A DNA stretch of 64,000 nt from Microcoleus sp. FACHB-68 (lineage in GTDB: Bacteria; Cyanobacteriota; Cyanobacteriia; Cyanobacteriales; Oscillatoriaceae): positions 496,001 through 560,000 of the forward strand of contig NZ_JACJOT010000006.1 of the NCBI RefSeq assembly GCF_014695715.1. Reading direction: 5' to 3'. Numbering within the stretch: position 1 is the first letter of the stretch; every line of letters begins with the position of its first letter. The notes below the pieces were generated by a model. The model was given only the letters and a program-made list of their open reading frames with translations. It was not told where the DNA came from and ran no database searches. The position numbers and the translations under genes are program-made. This document shows positions 45,498 through 55,535 of this stretch, in pieces.

Positions 45498-46444
45498 CGC
45501 AACGTTACAGCTACAGACCCAGCCGGACACTGACCCTGGCCAGTCGCAGTGCTAGGGGCGGTTGGCATCGGGGGAGACGAGGTGGAAGGTTGCTCAGTTT
45601 CACACAGTACCGGAATGGTGATTTCCTCAGCATTATTTGTCATCACAAATACTGCAGCGCTGTAGCTTTTCAATTCCGCACTTTTTGCTTGGGCAGTCAT
45701 CAGTACGCTTTTGGTCGCATCGCCTTGGGGCACAATCTGGTAGCGATAAAACTCTGTTTCTGGCTTAATCCCTAGACCTAGTTCCTCAATCGTCGCGGCG
45801 AATTTATTGTTTTCCAACTGATAAGCCTGCTGTGCTCGATTCATCGCGCTCATAAACAGTCTGGCTTCGCTTTGCTGTGCCATCCCTTTTTGTTCTTCAA
45901 ACCCGACTATTTCAGCATCCGCCGGCACCGTCGTGGCGTCAGAAACCTTCTCGAATACTGTTGCCGCGTCCGTTAGTGCTGTTGGTCTGGGGACTCCGGG
46001 ATTTGTGCCGTCGAGTTGCACACGCATCTTGCCATCGGGGCTGACCTCAAACAACGTCATAACCGTATCATCACTATTAATTTGCACATCCAAGTGCATG
46101 GGGTTTTGGGCTGCATCAATGCGATAGCGCATCTCAACCGCAGGGTCGGGTTGTTCAGTAGACGGGAGTATGATGTATAGCTTGTTTTCTGGCGCAAAGA
46201 CGAACATCAGCAGTTCTTGCCCTGATGGATCTTTTGCTTGCCATTGCCCCAGTAATTGCTGGGCAACAGGGTTCGTTGCGGGGGCCGGCTGAGATTGGGC
46301 CACCACCGGCGCGATGGATGGCTGTGCGCTGACTGACATACCCAAGTTGCCGGCAAGACCTAAAAACAGGCTGGATACGATTAATTGACTGGCAACTGAG
46401 AGTTTAGTCAGGCAGTTGCGCCGGTTCAGGAGGATGTTATTCAT
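45494..46444 (-). CDS. Exported pilin-like protein of unknown function
   Basis: 316 residues from ATG at 46444. The open frame extends to 46543, but the extra 33 residues would bury the signal peptide. Signal peptide: LTKLSVASQLIVSSLFLGLAG, ending near VSAQ. The middle (about 55-175) resembles a lipocalin-like beta domain (LLGQWQAKDPSGQELLMFVF). The C-terminal part (about 190-290) looks like the globular domain of cyanobacterial type IV pilin-like proteins: ARLFMSAMNRAQQAYQLENN followed by KFAATIEELGLGI and YRYQI. The prepilin N-terminus itself is absent. Function unknown; the tail is Pro/Ser/Thr-rich with a last Cys. Confidence 0.7.
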   Translation of the reverse strand: MNNILLNRRNCLTKLSVASQLIVSSLFLGLAGNLGMSVSAQPSIAPVVAQSQPAPATNPVAQQLLGQWQAKDPSGQELLMFVFAPENKLYIILPSTEQPDPAVEMRYRIDAAQNPMHLDVQINSDDTVMTLFEVSPDGKMRVQLDGTNPGVPRPTALTDAATVFEKVSDATTVPADAEIVGFEEQKGMAQQSEARLFMSAMNRAQQAYQLENNKFAATIEELGLGIKPETEFYRYQIVPQGDATKSVLMTAQAKSAELKSYSAAVFVMTNNAEEITIPVLCETEQPSTSSPPMPTAPSTATGQGQCPAGSVAVTLR

Positions 46445-46706
46445 GAGAACCCAGATAAGGCGTTTTCTGGATTTTAGCGGAAACGCCGGCAACCCGCCTC
46501 TGATACGGAGTTCTAAGCCGGCGAGTTTTGACTTTTCAGGCAAAACAATAAATTAGGAAAAAAGTCAATAAAAAAAGGCAAAAGAAAGAAGTTTTTCTTA
46601 TGCCTTTCGCTAATTTGGATTTCTTGCAAAAAATGATTTGATGCGTTTGTTTGTGGATTTTTAAGATTTTTGCAAGAGGTTTATTTTAGACGCGAGGGTT
46701 TAGAGA

Positions 46707-47993
46707 TTAGCTATTGATGTAATAATCTCTGGTTCCTTTGGCGCTTAATGCTTCACCCAGCCGATTTAAAGCATGGACATAAGCGGCTGTTCTCATGGAA
46801 ATGGAAAGTTCTTGAGCAATTTTCCAAATTTGCTGAGTTTCCTCCACCATTTTCACTTTCAAGCGGTGATTAACTTCGTCGAGTGTCCAGTAAAATCCGC
46901 TGCGATTTTGCACCCACTCGAAATAGCTAACTGTGACGCCGCCGGCATTCACCAAAATATCTGGAAATACATAAACGCCCTTTTCTTCTAGAATTTTATC
47001 TGCACCAGAAGTAGTTGGGCCATTCGCAACTTCAAAGATATACTTAGCCTTGATGTTATTGACATTTGCCTCAGTAATTTGATTTTCTAAGGCAGCGGGA
47101 ATCAAAATGTCTACATCTAACCCTAAAAGTTCCTCATTAGTAATCACTTCATGTTCAATAACATTGCAAACCGTATCTTCGCAGTAGATCGCTTGGATAC
47201 CTTTATGAGAATCTTTGAATCGGCGGATGCTGGGAATATCTAAGCCTTTTTTGGCATAAACTCCCCCTTGGGAATCACTCACCGCCACGACTTTATAACC
47301 GGCTTTTGACAGCAGTTCTGCCAAATGTGCGCCGGCATTGCCAAAACCTTGCACGGCAACAGTTGTGGCTTCCGGTGGCTGCTCAAATTTCGGCATCAGC
47401 GCTTCGATCACATAAAATGCGCCGGCTGCGGTTGCAGTATCGCGCCCCAAACTTCCCCCGATGGCAAGTGGCTTGCCGGTGACAACGGCTGGAGACAGTT
47501 GACGGCGAATAATACTGTACTGATCCATATACCAACCCATAATCATCGGGTTCGTATAAACATCAGGGGCAGGAATATCGACATCAGGGCCGATAAAGTC
47601 TGCGATCGCATCAATATAGCCCCGACTCAAACGTTCTAATTCCAGTTTGGAGAGTTCTTTGGGATTAACCGTCACCCCGCCTTTTGCCCCACCAAACGGT
47701 AAGTTTAAGACTGCACATTTAAATGTCATCCAAAAGGCTAAAGATTGCACTTCATCCATGCAAACATTTGGATGATATCGCACCCCGCCTTTCCCCGGCC
47801 CTCGCGTATCGTCATAGCGAACCCGATAGCCTTGGAAAATTCGCAAAGAGCCATTATCCATCCGTACAGGAATCGAGACGCTTAAACTGGTTTTCGGATA
47901 TTTTAAGCGTTCGATCGCATCTTCAGAAACTGATGCATATTTTAAGGCTTTTTCCAGTCTCTTACTAGCATCTGCAAATAGTGAGTCTGACAT
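46707..47993 (-). CDS. gdhA: Glutamate dehydrogenase (Glu/Leu/Phe/Val family)
   Basis: 428 residues, hexameric GDH length. It interconverts glutamate and 2-oxoglutarate plus ammonium. The substrate domain has VRMDNGSLRIFQGYRVRYDD, GPGKGGVRYHP and LPFGGAKGGVTVNPKELS with the active-site lysines. DIPAPDVYTNPMIMGW carries the catalytic Asp, and the Rossmann motif GFGNAGAHLAELL binds the nucleotide. No NtcA-type GTA-N8-TAC site was seen upstream; a shorter TGTA-N6-TACA does not fit. Single gene. Confidence 0.95.
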   Translation of the reverse strand: MSDSLFADASKRLEKALKYASVSEDAIERLKYPKTSLSVSIPVRMDNGSLRIFQGYRVRYDDTRGPGKGGVRYHPNVCMDEVQSLAFWMTFKCAVLNLPFGGAKGGVTVNPKELSKLELERLSRGYIDAIADFIGPDVDIPAPDVYTNPMIMGWYMDQYSIIRRQLSPAVVTGKPLAIGGSLGRDTATAAGAFYVIEALMPKFEQPPEATTVAVQGFGNAGAHLAELLSKAGYKVVAVSDSQGGVYAKKGLDIPSIRRFKDSHKGIQAIYCEDTVCNVIEHEVITNEELLGLDVDILIPAALENQITEANVNNIKAKYIFEVANGPTTSGADKILEEKGVYVFPDILVNAGGVTVSYFEWVQNRSGFYWTLDEVNHRLKVKMVEETQQIWKIAQELSISMRTAAYVHALNRLGEALSAKGTRDYYINS

Positions 47994-48676
47994 TTAAGTA
48001 TTTGCTCCTTTTACCAGTGGCAATCCGCACTTTGCATTTTTGCAGGGACTTTGTGCGATGATGACCCTACAGTTTTGCACTTATATTTGCACCACAATTG
48101 AGAGGCTTTCGCTGATCCCGGTTAATCTAAACCGAACCAACAGAGAGCCGATGACTCGCAAATTTCCCCATCCAAACATCCAACAATGGGGCTTGTTGAA
48201 TCGATACTTATAACAAAACCTAATTAGATAGAAAAGTTTTTTAAACCTCTCTATCTAAATTATTGTATCTATTTACACAAAATGTCAAATAATATCAGGC
48301 TATGCTGATTTGTTTATTTATTTACGATTTATGACGGACTCAAGGAGCCGGGAATAATTCGGCAACCGCCTGCCTCTTCTCGCCGGCCTATCAATCCCAA
48401 AGGACTACAGATATTGATAAAATGGCCAAAAGAATGGAAGAAAACTCCAGAACGAACAAGCCTCCAGCACTAGAATATCCTTGAGGCTGAGGAAATCCTG
48501 TCTGCGAACAATAATATTGTTGCTGCACAACAGAGATCCAAGCTATAGACTAAAAGTATGGGTTTGGCATCAACCCCAGCTTTGTTTTCAAAGGCAATTG
48601 TCCAATTAACCTAAGCTGGCAGGGTGATCGAAGGTCGCTGAGCGTCAAGCAATGTTTAATTTAGGCTGAAACCATT
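47994..48676. other. Intergenic region, 0.7 kb
   Basis: No gene found. An inverted repeat TTAGATAGA / TCTATCTAA with a loop of about 17 bases lies at 48224-48258, upstream of gdhA. The right part (48350-48650) is less AT-rich but has no coherent frame. Confidence 0.5.
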
Positions 48677-49279
48677 ATGCTAGAACTCCTAGCCGCGCTC
48701 TCTGCGTCTGCGGCAGGGGGAATGAGGATCGCCCTGCCCCTCCTGTTAATTGGCTTATTGGAAAGTGATAAGCTGTGGTCTCGCGTGCCGTTGCTGTCTC
48801 GGATCTCGCCGCCGGTGGTTCTGGGAGTGTTGGTTAGTTGGTCGCTGTTTGAGCTATTTGCTTCTAAAAAGTTTTTGGGACAGCGTGTCCTGCAAATTGT
48901 CCAACTGTTATTTAGCCCCATTGTGGGTGCGATTATGGGCATGGCAATTGCTGAAGCAACCTTCGCCCAACCAAATGCCCCACCACCTCAATTTGTGTGG
49001 ATTATTGGGCTAGTCGGGGGTTTGTTGGCACTGGTGTTGCAACTGGTTCAAGCCGGCTGGTTTTACCGGCTGCGCGGATTACCCTTGCCGGTGATTTTAG
49101 CTCAAGATATTCTTTGCGTTTCCCTCGTTCTGTTCGCCTTTGATGCACCTACACAGGGAGGCTTAATCGCTTTAGTTTTGTTGTGGCTAGCCATTCGCAG
49201 TTCTAAGGAGTGGTATAACTGGTATGTCAAACAAGGGCCGGCTAAAAATCCCCGCCGCTATAAAAGAAATCCCGATTGA
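48677..49279 (+). CDS. DUF4126 family membrane protein
   Basis: 200 residues with about five hydrophobic segments. The N-terminus has the family motif LLAALSASAAGGMRIALPLL, and LLSRISPPVVLGVLVSWSL and FSPIVGAIMGMAIA follow. The C-terminus is basic and cytoplasmic (WYVKQGPAKNPRRYKR). The family is an inner-membrane protein of unknown function, widespread in cyanobacteria. Confidence 0.85.
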   Translation: MLELLAALSASAAGGMRIALPLLLIGLLESDKLWSRVPLLSRISPPVVLGVLVSWSLFELFASKKFLGQRVLQIVQLLFSPIVGAIMGMAIAEATFAQPNAPPPQFVWIIGLVGGLLALVLQLVQAGWFYRLRGLPLPVILAQDILCVSLVLFAFDAPTQGGLIALVLLWLAIRSSKEWYNWYVKQGPAKNPRRYKRNPD

Positions 49280-49307
49280 GTTTAAATATTAAGCAAAATT
49301 TACTCCC

Positions 49308-49330
49308 TCTCGCACTCACCGGATGCGAGA
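49308..49330 (+). terminator. Possible terminator hairpin after the DUF4126 gene
   Basis: TCTCGCA and TGCGAGA pair around a 9-base loop. It is followed by AATAAG and not by a clear T-run, so support is weak. Confidence 0.3.
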
Positions 49331-49512
49331 AATAAGATTTGCAACCAAATTATTAAAAAAAAGACCGAATAGCTGCAAAATTACTACAATTTAATCCGTA
49401 AAGTGAGCGATTTTCGCTATTTACCTTAAAGAAGCGCTTCGTTACGGTCGCCCTCGGTGCACTACTAGCTGTCAAAACGCTCACCACAGACAACTAGAAG
49501 AACACAGATATT

Positions 49513-51480
49513 ATGACTAATATTTTTTGGGTGGCTTTAAAACTTTGTCCCCCAATTGTGGGATGTACTTTGCTTGCTACCACTGGCGTTTTTGCTGCTG
49601 AGCCATTGCTGCAAACTTGCTGTAATCTTGCAAGCTCAGTAGAAGATATCGAACACTGTGCCGGTGAAGCTAGTTGTGACAAAGACGAACAAAATCTTCA
49701 AAAAGCAGGGATCTTGGCCGCACGAAGACAGGGCGTTGAGAAGAAATTAATTGCACAGATTACGCAAAAAGAGCCAAAAACTCACAGTCTGCCGGCTGTC
49801 TCACAACAATTGAATCTGAATTCCCTCAGTGTGATGGCAGTGCCTCCCATTGCGCCGAAAAAAGCGTTGATGGCAATAGACGCTTCCCAAATAAATGCCG
49901 GCGCAGAGGAATTGAGCGATCCACTCGCTCAGGTAACGTCTGTTTCTCAATTGTCGGATGTACAGCCAACAGATTGGGCATTCCAAGCCCTGCAAAGCTT
50001 AGTTGAGCGCTATGGTGCGATATCCGGCTATCCTGACGGAACCTTTCGCGGCAACCGGGCGATGACGCGCTACGAATTCGCTGCCGGTTTGAATGCAGCC
50101 CTAGAAGCCATCAATCAACTACTGAGCATAAGTGAGCCGGATGGGTTGCGTCAGGAAGATTTAGCAATATTACAGCGTTTAAGTGCGGATTTTAGTACAG
50201 AATTAGCGCAAGTACGGGCGCGAATCGATACGCTACAAGCACGCGGAGATGAACTGGAGGCGAATCAGTTTTCCACAACCACGAAGCTCAATGGCTTGAT
50301 CAGTTTCAATGTGGCGAAAGCAAATGCCGGCGGAGATGTCAGAGTCGAAAGAACTGATCCCAATGACATTTTTAGTCCGGCGGCGCGGGGGGCGGATGGC
50401 AAGCCGATTGTGACGAGAGTTGAGGAAGATGCCAACCTCACCTTTAGTCAGAGCATTGCCTTGTTTCTCACTACATCCTTCACCGGCAAGGATAGTTTGT
50501 TTATGACTTTGCAAGCCGGCAATGGTAATTCTTCTGCCAATTACTACACGTCTGCCGGTTTTTATAACACTTTTGGGGCACCAGTTTTAGACTTAACGCC
50601 CAGTGCGGTTGCCAATGATGTGGTTTTGTCAGAGGCTGCCTACTCGTTTCCTGTGAACGATTCTTTGCAAGTCGTGGTAGCTCCGCGAGTCTTATGGCTC
50701 CGCTATTTTGACACGAACGCGTTTACCTCTGGCATTGGTAAAGGCGCAACGGGCAACAATACGTTTGGCAGCACCCTTGTCCAAGATCCTGGAAGGGGAG
50801 CTGGTGCTGTCGTGCTTTGGCGTTTAAATGAACGATTAAATCTAAATTTAGGGTATGTCGCTAGCCCTGCTGCCGGCAGTCCAAGCACAGGGTTATTTAA
50901 TGGCACCCGTGCTTTTACGGCTCAAGTGACTTACTCTCCTATCCGAACGATTAATCTCAGATTTCTTTATGATCGCTCAACCATTCAGCCGGTTGACGGA
51001 CAAATTAGAACTCGACCAATTATGGGGGCGGCAGATGACGGCTTTGGTGGAGCGCTTGAAGATGCCACTGCCGACGTTTTTGGATTTAATTTTGATTGGT
51101 TAGCGACACCTCGGTTGGGCTTTTTTGGCCGGTATACTTACGCAAAAACCCATTTAGAGCCGGCAACGAGGGGCGTGGAAAGTGGCGAGATTAAGGCGCA
51201 GTCGGTGCAATTAGGTGTTGCTTTCCCGGATCTCGGTAAAAGGGGGGCGCTGGCGACACTATCTTATGTAGTGCCGTTTAGTGTTTTGGATGGCCGGCAA
51301 TTTCTGGTTTCAGGAGCCGGTGATGGTGGGGTCGAGTATGAGGTTGAGCTGACTTATTATTTGCCGGTGACGGATAATATTGCAATTCTTCCGGCTTTTT
51401 ATTTTGTCGGCAACGCCAATAATTTTGACGACAACCCAAATATCTATGTAGGGACTGTACAAACACAATTTTCGTTCTAA
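49513..51480 (+). CDS. SLH-domain outer-membrane porin (OprB-type) with Cys-rich N-terminus
   Basis: 655 residues. Signal peptide (about 1-28), then an unusual segment with six Cys (LLQTCCNLASSVEDIEHCAG, EASCD and the C before) that could form disulfides or bind metal. A linker leads to one SLH domain (about 143-200: LSDVQPTDWAFQALQSLVE, GYPDGTFRGNRAMTRYEFAA), a coiled coil (about 205-255) and a beta-barrel ending in QTQFSF. It shares its plan with the porin at 22353-24050. The barrel allows uptake of small solutes or ions; the SLH domain binds the cell wall. Confidence 0.9.
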   Translation: MTNIFWVALKLCPPIVGCTLLATTGVFAAEPLLQTCCNLASSVEDIEHCAGEASCDKDEQNLQKAGILAARRQGVEKKLIAQITQKEPKTHSLPAVSQQLNLNSLSVMAVPPIAPKKALMAIDASQINAGAEELSDPLAQVTSVSQLSDVQPTDWAFQALQSLVERYGAISGYPDGTFRGNRAMTRYEFAAGLNAALEAINQLLSISEPDGLRQEDLAILQRLSADFSTELAQVRARIDTLQARGDELEANQFSTTTKLNGLISFNVAKANAGGDVRVERTDPNDIFSPAARGADGKPIVTRVEEDANLTFSQSIALFLTTSFTGKDSLFMTLQAGNGNSSANYYTSAGFYNTFGAPVLDLTPSAVANDVVLSEAAYSFPVNDSLQVVVAPRVLWLRYFDTNAFTSGIGKGATGNNTFGSTLVQDPGRGAGAVVLWRLNERLNLNLGYVASPAAGSPSTGLFNGTRAFTAQVTYSPIRTINLRFLYDRSTIQPVDGQIRTRPIMGAADDGFGGALEDATADVFGFNFDWLATPRLGFFGRYTYAKTHLEPATRGVESGEIKAQSVQLGVAFPDLGKRGALATLSYVVPFSVLDGRQFLVSGAGDGGVEYEVELTYYLPVTDNIAILPAFYFVGNANNFDDNPNIYVGTVQTQFSF

Positions 51481-51909
51481 CTCACTTTGCAACAAGTCTA
51501 AAAAACGCTAGGCGACTGAACTCTAGCAATCTTTTGTGATGAGTTAAGGATCATCACCGCAAAAAGCTTGGAGTGTGGGCATCTTGCCGGCTAGAAATCT
51601 GAAAACCGACTTAGGATTGCGATATTAGCTGCTGACAGCCAATGGAGAATTCACGCAAAATTCAAAATTGACTGATTTTTAGCTAAATTTTGAGAATTTT
51701 AGTCAGTTTTATAAGCAGGGGTTTGTTAATATCGCTCAGTGTGAAGTTGCCAGATTTTAAAACTTTATGTTAATTTAAGTATATACACGGAAATGTCAAG
51801 CTCAAATAATTTTTAGCTGACTTATAGTAAACGACAAATATGACAAGCCGGCTTAAAAAAATTTGCCGGCAGCTTACGCAAAAATACGGGTGATAGAGGG
51901 ATAGGAAAG
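51481..51909. other. Intergenic region between porin and pentapeptide genes
   Basis: No gene seen. A degraded copy of the GGGCATCTTGCCCGC-type repeat lies at 51569-51592. The region 51700-51800 is AT-rich and probably contains the promoter of the next gene. Confidence 0.45.
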
Positions 51910-52467
51910 ATGAAACTCAAACTTTTAGCGGCGACAGCAGTGCTTGCAACGACATTGGGTTTAATGATGCCGGCAGTCGCAGAAAATCCAGTTCAGGTGC
52001 AGCAGTTATTAGAAACGAGACGCGGGCCGGGTTTTAATTTAAGTGGTGCAAATCTAAGCGGTGTAGATTTGGCAAATGTTGATCTTAGAGGTGCCAATCT
52101 CACGAACGCGAATCTTGCCGGCGCTAATTTAAGTGGTGCGAATTTAAAAGGTGCCAACTTGAGTGGTGCGAACCTCAGTAAGGCGAATTTAAACGCAGCG
52201 GATTTATCGGTCGCGAATTTAGTGAATGCTACATTTGATGAAGCAATTTTAACCGATGCTAGTTTGAATGCGGCTAACCTGCAAGGTGCTGATTTAATTA
52301 GTGCCAATTTAAGAAATGCTGATTTGTTTAGGGCAAATCTTAATGGAGCCAACTTGAGAGGTGCTGATTTGTATAAGGCAAATCTTAACGCGGCTAATTT
52401 ATATGGCGCAAATCTACTTGGGGTGAAGGGTGCTAATCTCACCAATGGAATTGGCTTGGTTCGCTAG
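51910..52467 (+). CDS. Secreted pentapeptide-repeat protein, 185 aa
   Basis: A signal peptide (about 1-24, LLAATAVLATTLGLMMPAVA) is followed by ENPVQVQQLLETRRG and then about 26 tandem pentapeptides of the A(N/D)Lxx type from residue 43. These fold into a right-handed quadrilateral beta-helix. Family members shield or bind other macromolecules; export to the periplasm excludes the gyrase-protection role of Qnr-like proteins. A paralogue lies just downstream at 52713. Confidence 0.9.
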   Translation: MKLKLLAATAVLATTLGLMMPAVAENPVQVQQLLETRRGPGFNLSGANLSGVDLANVDLRGANLTNANLAGANLSGANLKGANLSGANLSKANLNAADLSVANLVNATFDEAILTDASLNAANLQGADLISANLRNADLFRANLNGANLRGADLYKANLNAANLYGANLLGVKGANLTNGIGLVR

Positions 52468-52526
52468 CAGTACACTGTACTATCGTTAAATGTGATAGTG
52501 GTGGCAACAATAAGCTGAACGTAATG

Positions 52527-52549
52527 ACTGGCGATGAGCCAGTTTTTTT
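52527..52549 (+). terminator. Terminator after the first pentapeptide gene
   Basis: ACTGGC and GCCAGT pair around GATGA, followed directly by seven T. This is a good intrinsic terminator and separates the two pentapeptide genes into different transcription units. Confidence 0.75.
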
Positions 52550-52712
52550 GTGCTTTTTTAATGTTTATAGTTGAAAAATTTAGAAATTCAAGGAATTTTA
52601 AAGCTACATAATCATGCAACTTAAATGGAAAAACTGAATAGATAACGCTGTGGTAGCGTTAGTCTGCCGGCGGGAAGACTAAAGTGCAAGCGTTGTGATA
52701 TATGAGGAAAAT

Positions 52713-53324
52713 ATGAAATTAAGCTTTTTAGTGGCTTTAATGCTGCCGGCAACACTTTGTTTAGCAATGCCGGTGAAAGCGGAAAATCCCGCACACGTTC
52801 AACAATTACTGAAAACTAAACAATGTCAAGGATGCGATCTGAGCGGTGCTAATCTTCAAGGTGCGAATTTAGCTCAAGCTGATTTAAGCGGTGCAAACTT
52901 AAGTGGAGCTAATTTGCGTGAAGCTAACCTGTTTCAAGCCAATTTAACAAATACGAATTTGATTAATATCAATCTTATTAATGCCAATTTATTTGAGGCA
53001 AATTTTACTAATAGCAACCTAAGTAATGCTGAGTTAGGAGATGCTAATCTCTGTTATATTAATTTAAATCAAGCAAATTTAAAGGGTGCAAATCTAACGA
53101 ACGCCAATCTCGGTGTTGCAGATTTGAGTAATGCTAATTTGAGTCATGCTAACCTGAGTGGCGCTAATTTAATGGATGCCAAGCTAAATGGGGTGCTTTT
53201 AGAGAAAGCTAACTTAGCTGGTGTAAATCTCAAAGGCGCTAGCTGGGATGAAGGCAGCCTGCTGGGTCAAATGGGTCTTAACAACAATGATGCAATTGGA
53301 GCCGGCCAAGCGATTGCTAAATAA
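52713..53324 (+). CDS. Secreted pentapeptide-repeat protein, 203 aa
   Basis: I chose the ATG at 52713 (GAGGAA 4 bases upstream) over the in-frame GTG at 52695, because it places the signal peptide (LSFLVALMLPATLCLAMPVKA) at the N-terminus. Then follow ENPAHVQQLLKTKQCQGCDL, with a CxxC pair, and about 27 A(N/D)LxxA-type pentapeptides. The start of the mature protein matches its neighbour (ENP-x-x-VQQLL), so the two are tandem paralogues that have diverged in the repeats. Confidence 0.88.
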   Translation: MKLSFLVALMLPATLCLAMPVKAENPAHVQQLLKTKQCQGCDLSGANLQGANLAQADLSGANLSGANLREANLFQANLTNTNLININLINANLFEANFTNSNLSNAELGDANLCYINLNQANLKGANLTNANLGVADLSNANLSHANLSGANLMDAKLNGVLLEKANLAGVNLKGASWDEGSLLGQMGLNNNDAIGAGQAIAK

Positions 53325-53350
53325 TAGCGTTTCTCGATTAAACCATAAAA

Positions 53351-53391
53351 ATTCCCCCTGATAGACCTATAAAAAACAGGTTTGAGGGGGA
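53351..53391 (+). terminator. Possible bidirectional terminator hairpin
   Basis: TCCCCCT and AGGGGGA are paired around an inner partial stem (GACCT / AGGTT). It lies between two convergent genes, the second pentapeptide gene and hemH. There is no clear T-run. Confidence 0.4.
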
Positions 53392-53487
53392 GCAATATAG
53401 AGCCTCTTAAAAGAGAAAGGGTTAAGCTGTTTAAACTGAGCTAAAAAGGTGCATTCAGTCGTTCAGTTGCCGGTTAATGTTTGAGCG

Positions 53488-54651
53488 TTACAGCAACCCA
53501 ATAAAGTGCAAAGGGCCGTGGCCGGTGATTAACTCCACCATCAATCCCAGGAAGCCCAGCATGGCTAGACGCCCGTTCCACACTTCAGCAGTGGTTGTCA
53601 TGCCCCACGCCCAGCGTTCTTGGGGATACATCTTCACCTGTTTCTTGGGGTGCATCACAGAAGCCAACTGCAAGCCAGGAGTCTCAAGGGCTTCAACGAC
53701 TAAATTAGCCAGATCGTCAATAAATACGGGGTGGGTATTGAGCGCCGGCACCCGGTGGAAGTTATGAATACCGGCTTCCTCCGCCAATTCCCGATACTCC
53801 ATATCAATTTCTTGCAGCGTCTCGATGTGTTCCGAGACAAAACTGATAGGCACAACCAGCAAATCTTCAACGCCCTCGGCAGCCAGTTCCTTAATGGCAT
53901 CCTCAGTATAGGGCTTGAGCCATTCCACCGGCCCGACACGACTTTGATAGGCTAGGGTGTGAGGATTAGGCCGGTTGAGCGTCTGCATAATCAACTCGGT
54001 GCAGTGTTCGATCTCTTGTTGATAGGGATCGCCGGCTTCTTCAACGTAGCTGACGGGAACGCCGTGGGCGCTAAAGAAAATGTGAACGTTATCAGGGTTG
54101 GGAGACTGGTCTAATTCTTGGGTAATCAGTTGGGCCATTGCTTGCAGATAGCCGGGCCGGTTGTACCAGGAAGGAATTGCTGTATATTCCAGCCGTTCGA
54201 GAGATGGATCTTCTAGCCACAGTTTTTCTAGCAGCCGGAACGAGGAACCGCTGGTGCTAATTGAAAATTGAGGATAGAGGGGCAAAATCACCAGCTGTTC
54301 AATCTGGTCACGCTTAATTCTGGCAATAGCTTCTTCGGTAAACGGATGCCAGTAACGCATTCCCACATAGACTTGGGCATCTTTCCCCTTTTCTTGCAGG
54401 TTCTTTTGCAGGGCTTGGGCTTGTTCGTCTGTGATGCGACGCAGGGGAGATCCGCCACCAATTTGCAGGTAATTTGCTTGAGATTTCTTAGCTCTCATGG
54501 AGGAAATCAGCCATGCCAAGGGTTTCTGCAACCAGGGAAACGGTAGGCGGATAATCTCTGGATCGGAAAATAGGTTAAACAGGAAGGGACGGACATCCTC
54601 TATTTGATCTGGCCCTCCCAGATTTAGCAATAAAACCCCTACACGGCCCAT
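53488..54651 (-). CDS. hemH: Ferrochelatase with C-terminal chlorophyll-binding (CAB) helix
   Basis: 387 residues. It inserts Fe2+ into protoporphyrin IX, the last step of haem synthesis. The catalytic core (about 1-325) has [50 protein letters not shown] with the active-site His, and [17 protein letters not shown] Pro/Lys linker ([15 protein letters not shown]) joins a C-terminal helix [20 protein letters not shown], the LHC-type motif ExxNGRLAMxGF. This CAB extension is found only in the ferrochelatases of cyanobacteria and plastids; it binds pigment and tunes haem against chlorophyll synthesis. Confidence 0.97.
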   Translation of the reverse strand: MGRVGVLLLNLGGPDQIEDVRPFLFNLFSDPEIIRLPFPWLQKPLAWLISSMRAKKSQANYLQIGGGSPLRRITDEQAQALQKNLQEKGKDAQVYVGMRYWHPFTEEAIARIKRDQIEQLVILPLYPQFSISTSGSSFRLLEKLWLEDPSLERLEYTAIPSWYNRPGYLQAMAQLITQELDQSPNPDNVHIFFSAHGVPVSYVEEAGDPYQQEIEHCTELIMQTLNRPNPHTLAYQSRVGPVEWLKPYTEDAIKELAAEGVEDLLVVPISFVSEHIETLQEIDMEYRELAEEAGIHNFHRVPALNTHPVFIDDLANLVVEALETPGLQLASVMHPKKQVKMYPQERWAWGMTTTAEVWNGRLAMLGFLGLMVELITGHGPLHFIGLL

Positions 54652-54763
54652 ATCAGTTACAGCTTCCCAGTATTTTCATTTTTGTTACCGATTTTAACAA
54701 TATATCCTTTTTAGCAGTAAGAGTGAAGATTAATAGATAGATATTTTTAATAAGGGTGGAGAA

Positions 54764-55387
54764 ATGGCAACAATTTTAAGAGACTGGAGTTATCGATATC
54801 AATGGCTATACGATGGGATTTCCCGCATTGCTGCCCTTAGCGTCGGTGGAGAGAGCAGATTTCGCCGGCTGGCTTTGCAAGATTTGTCAATAAATCAAGA
54901 TACAAAAATACTCGATCTCTGTTGCGGCAGCGGTCAGGCAACGCAATTTTTGGTGAAATACTCCCAATCTGTTACCGGCCTTGATGCTTCCCCTTTGTCA
55001 TTGAGACGAGCTCAGCAAAATGTTCCCCAAGCTGAATATGTAGAAGCATTTGCTGAAAAGATGCCGTTTCCTGACAATTATTTCGAGATTGTGCATACAA
55101 GTGTGGCGATGCACGAGATGGAACCGCAACAGCGCCGGCAAATTTTTCAACAAGTATACCGGGTGCTAAAACCGGGCGGCATCTTTACAATGGTGGATTT
55201 TCATCGCCCCACAAATCTTTTATTTTGGCCGGGTTTTGCTGTGTTTTTGTGGTTGTTTGAAACAGAAACTTCTTGGCAGCTCATTGAAAGTGATGTGCCG
55301 GCTGTGTTGTCGGAGATAGGGTTTGAAGTGAGCCGGCACGCTTTGTATGCCGGTGGCAGTTTGCAAGTCATTCAAGCGAAAAAGTGA
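54764..55387 (+). CDS. Class I SAM-dependent methyltransferase (UbiE-like)
   Basis: 207 residues. Motif I ILDLCCGSGQATQFL, motif II VTGLDASPLSLRRAQ, FPDNYFEIVHTSVAMHEM (with an active-site-like H) and motif III VLKPGGIFTMVDFHRP define the Methyltransf_11 fold. The N-terminus RDWSYRYQWLYDGISRI is that of membrane-associated UbiE/MenG-type enzymes, and a hydrophobic stretch (LFWPGFAVFLWLFE) near 150-165 could touch the membrane. The substrate could be a quinone or other lipid, but this is not decidable here. Confidence 0.87.
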   Translation: MATILRDWSYRYQWLYDGISRIAALSVGGESRFRRLALQDLSINQDTKILDLCCGSGQATQFLVKYSQSVTGLDASPLSLRRAQQNVPQAEYVEAFAEKMPFPDNYFEIVHTSVAMHEMEPQQRRQIFQQVYRVLKPGGIFTMVDFHRPTNLLFWPGFAVFLWLFETETSWQLIESDVPAVLSEIGFEVSRHALYAGGSLQVIQAKK

Positions 55388-55535
55388 ATAGAACATGAAC
55401 ATAGCACTATTATCTTTGATGATAGCGCTATCATAAATAGATGAATCCGTCAAAGGTTAGCTTCATTTTAGGCTACTTTTTGAAAGTTAAAGTTTGATGA
55501 AGATTTTGCGAATACTCACACTATCGAATTAAGCC

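Noticed and set aside
48270-48284. TGTA-N6-TACA site upstream of gdhA as an NtcA box
   Set aside because: NtcA needs GTA-N8-TAC; the spacing here is two bases short.
52000-53310. Tandem DNA repeats or CRISPR-like array in the ANL-rich region
   Set aside because: The periodicity is 15 bases and is explained by coding for pentapeptide repeats; no spacer/repeat structure.
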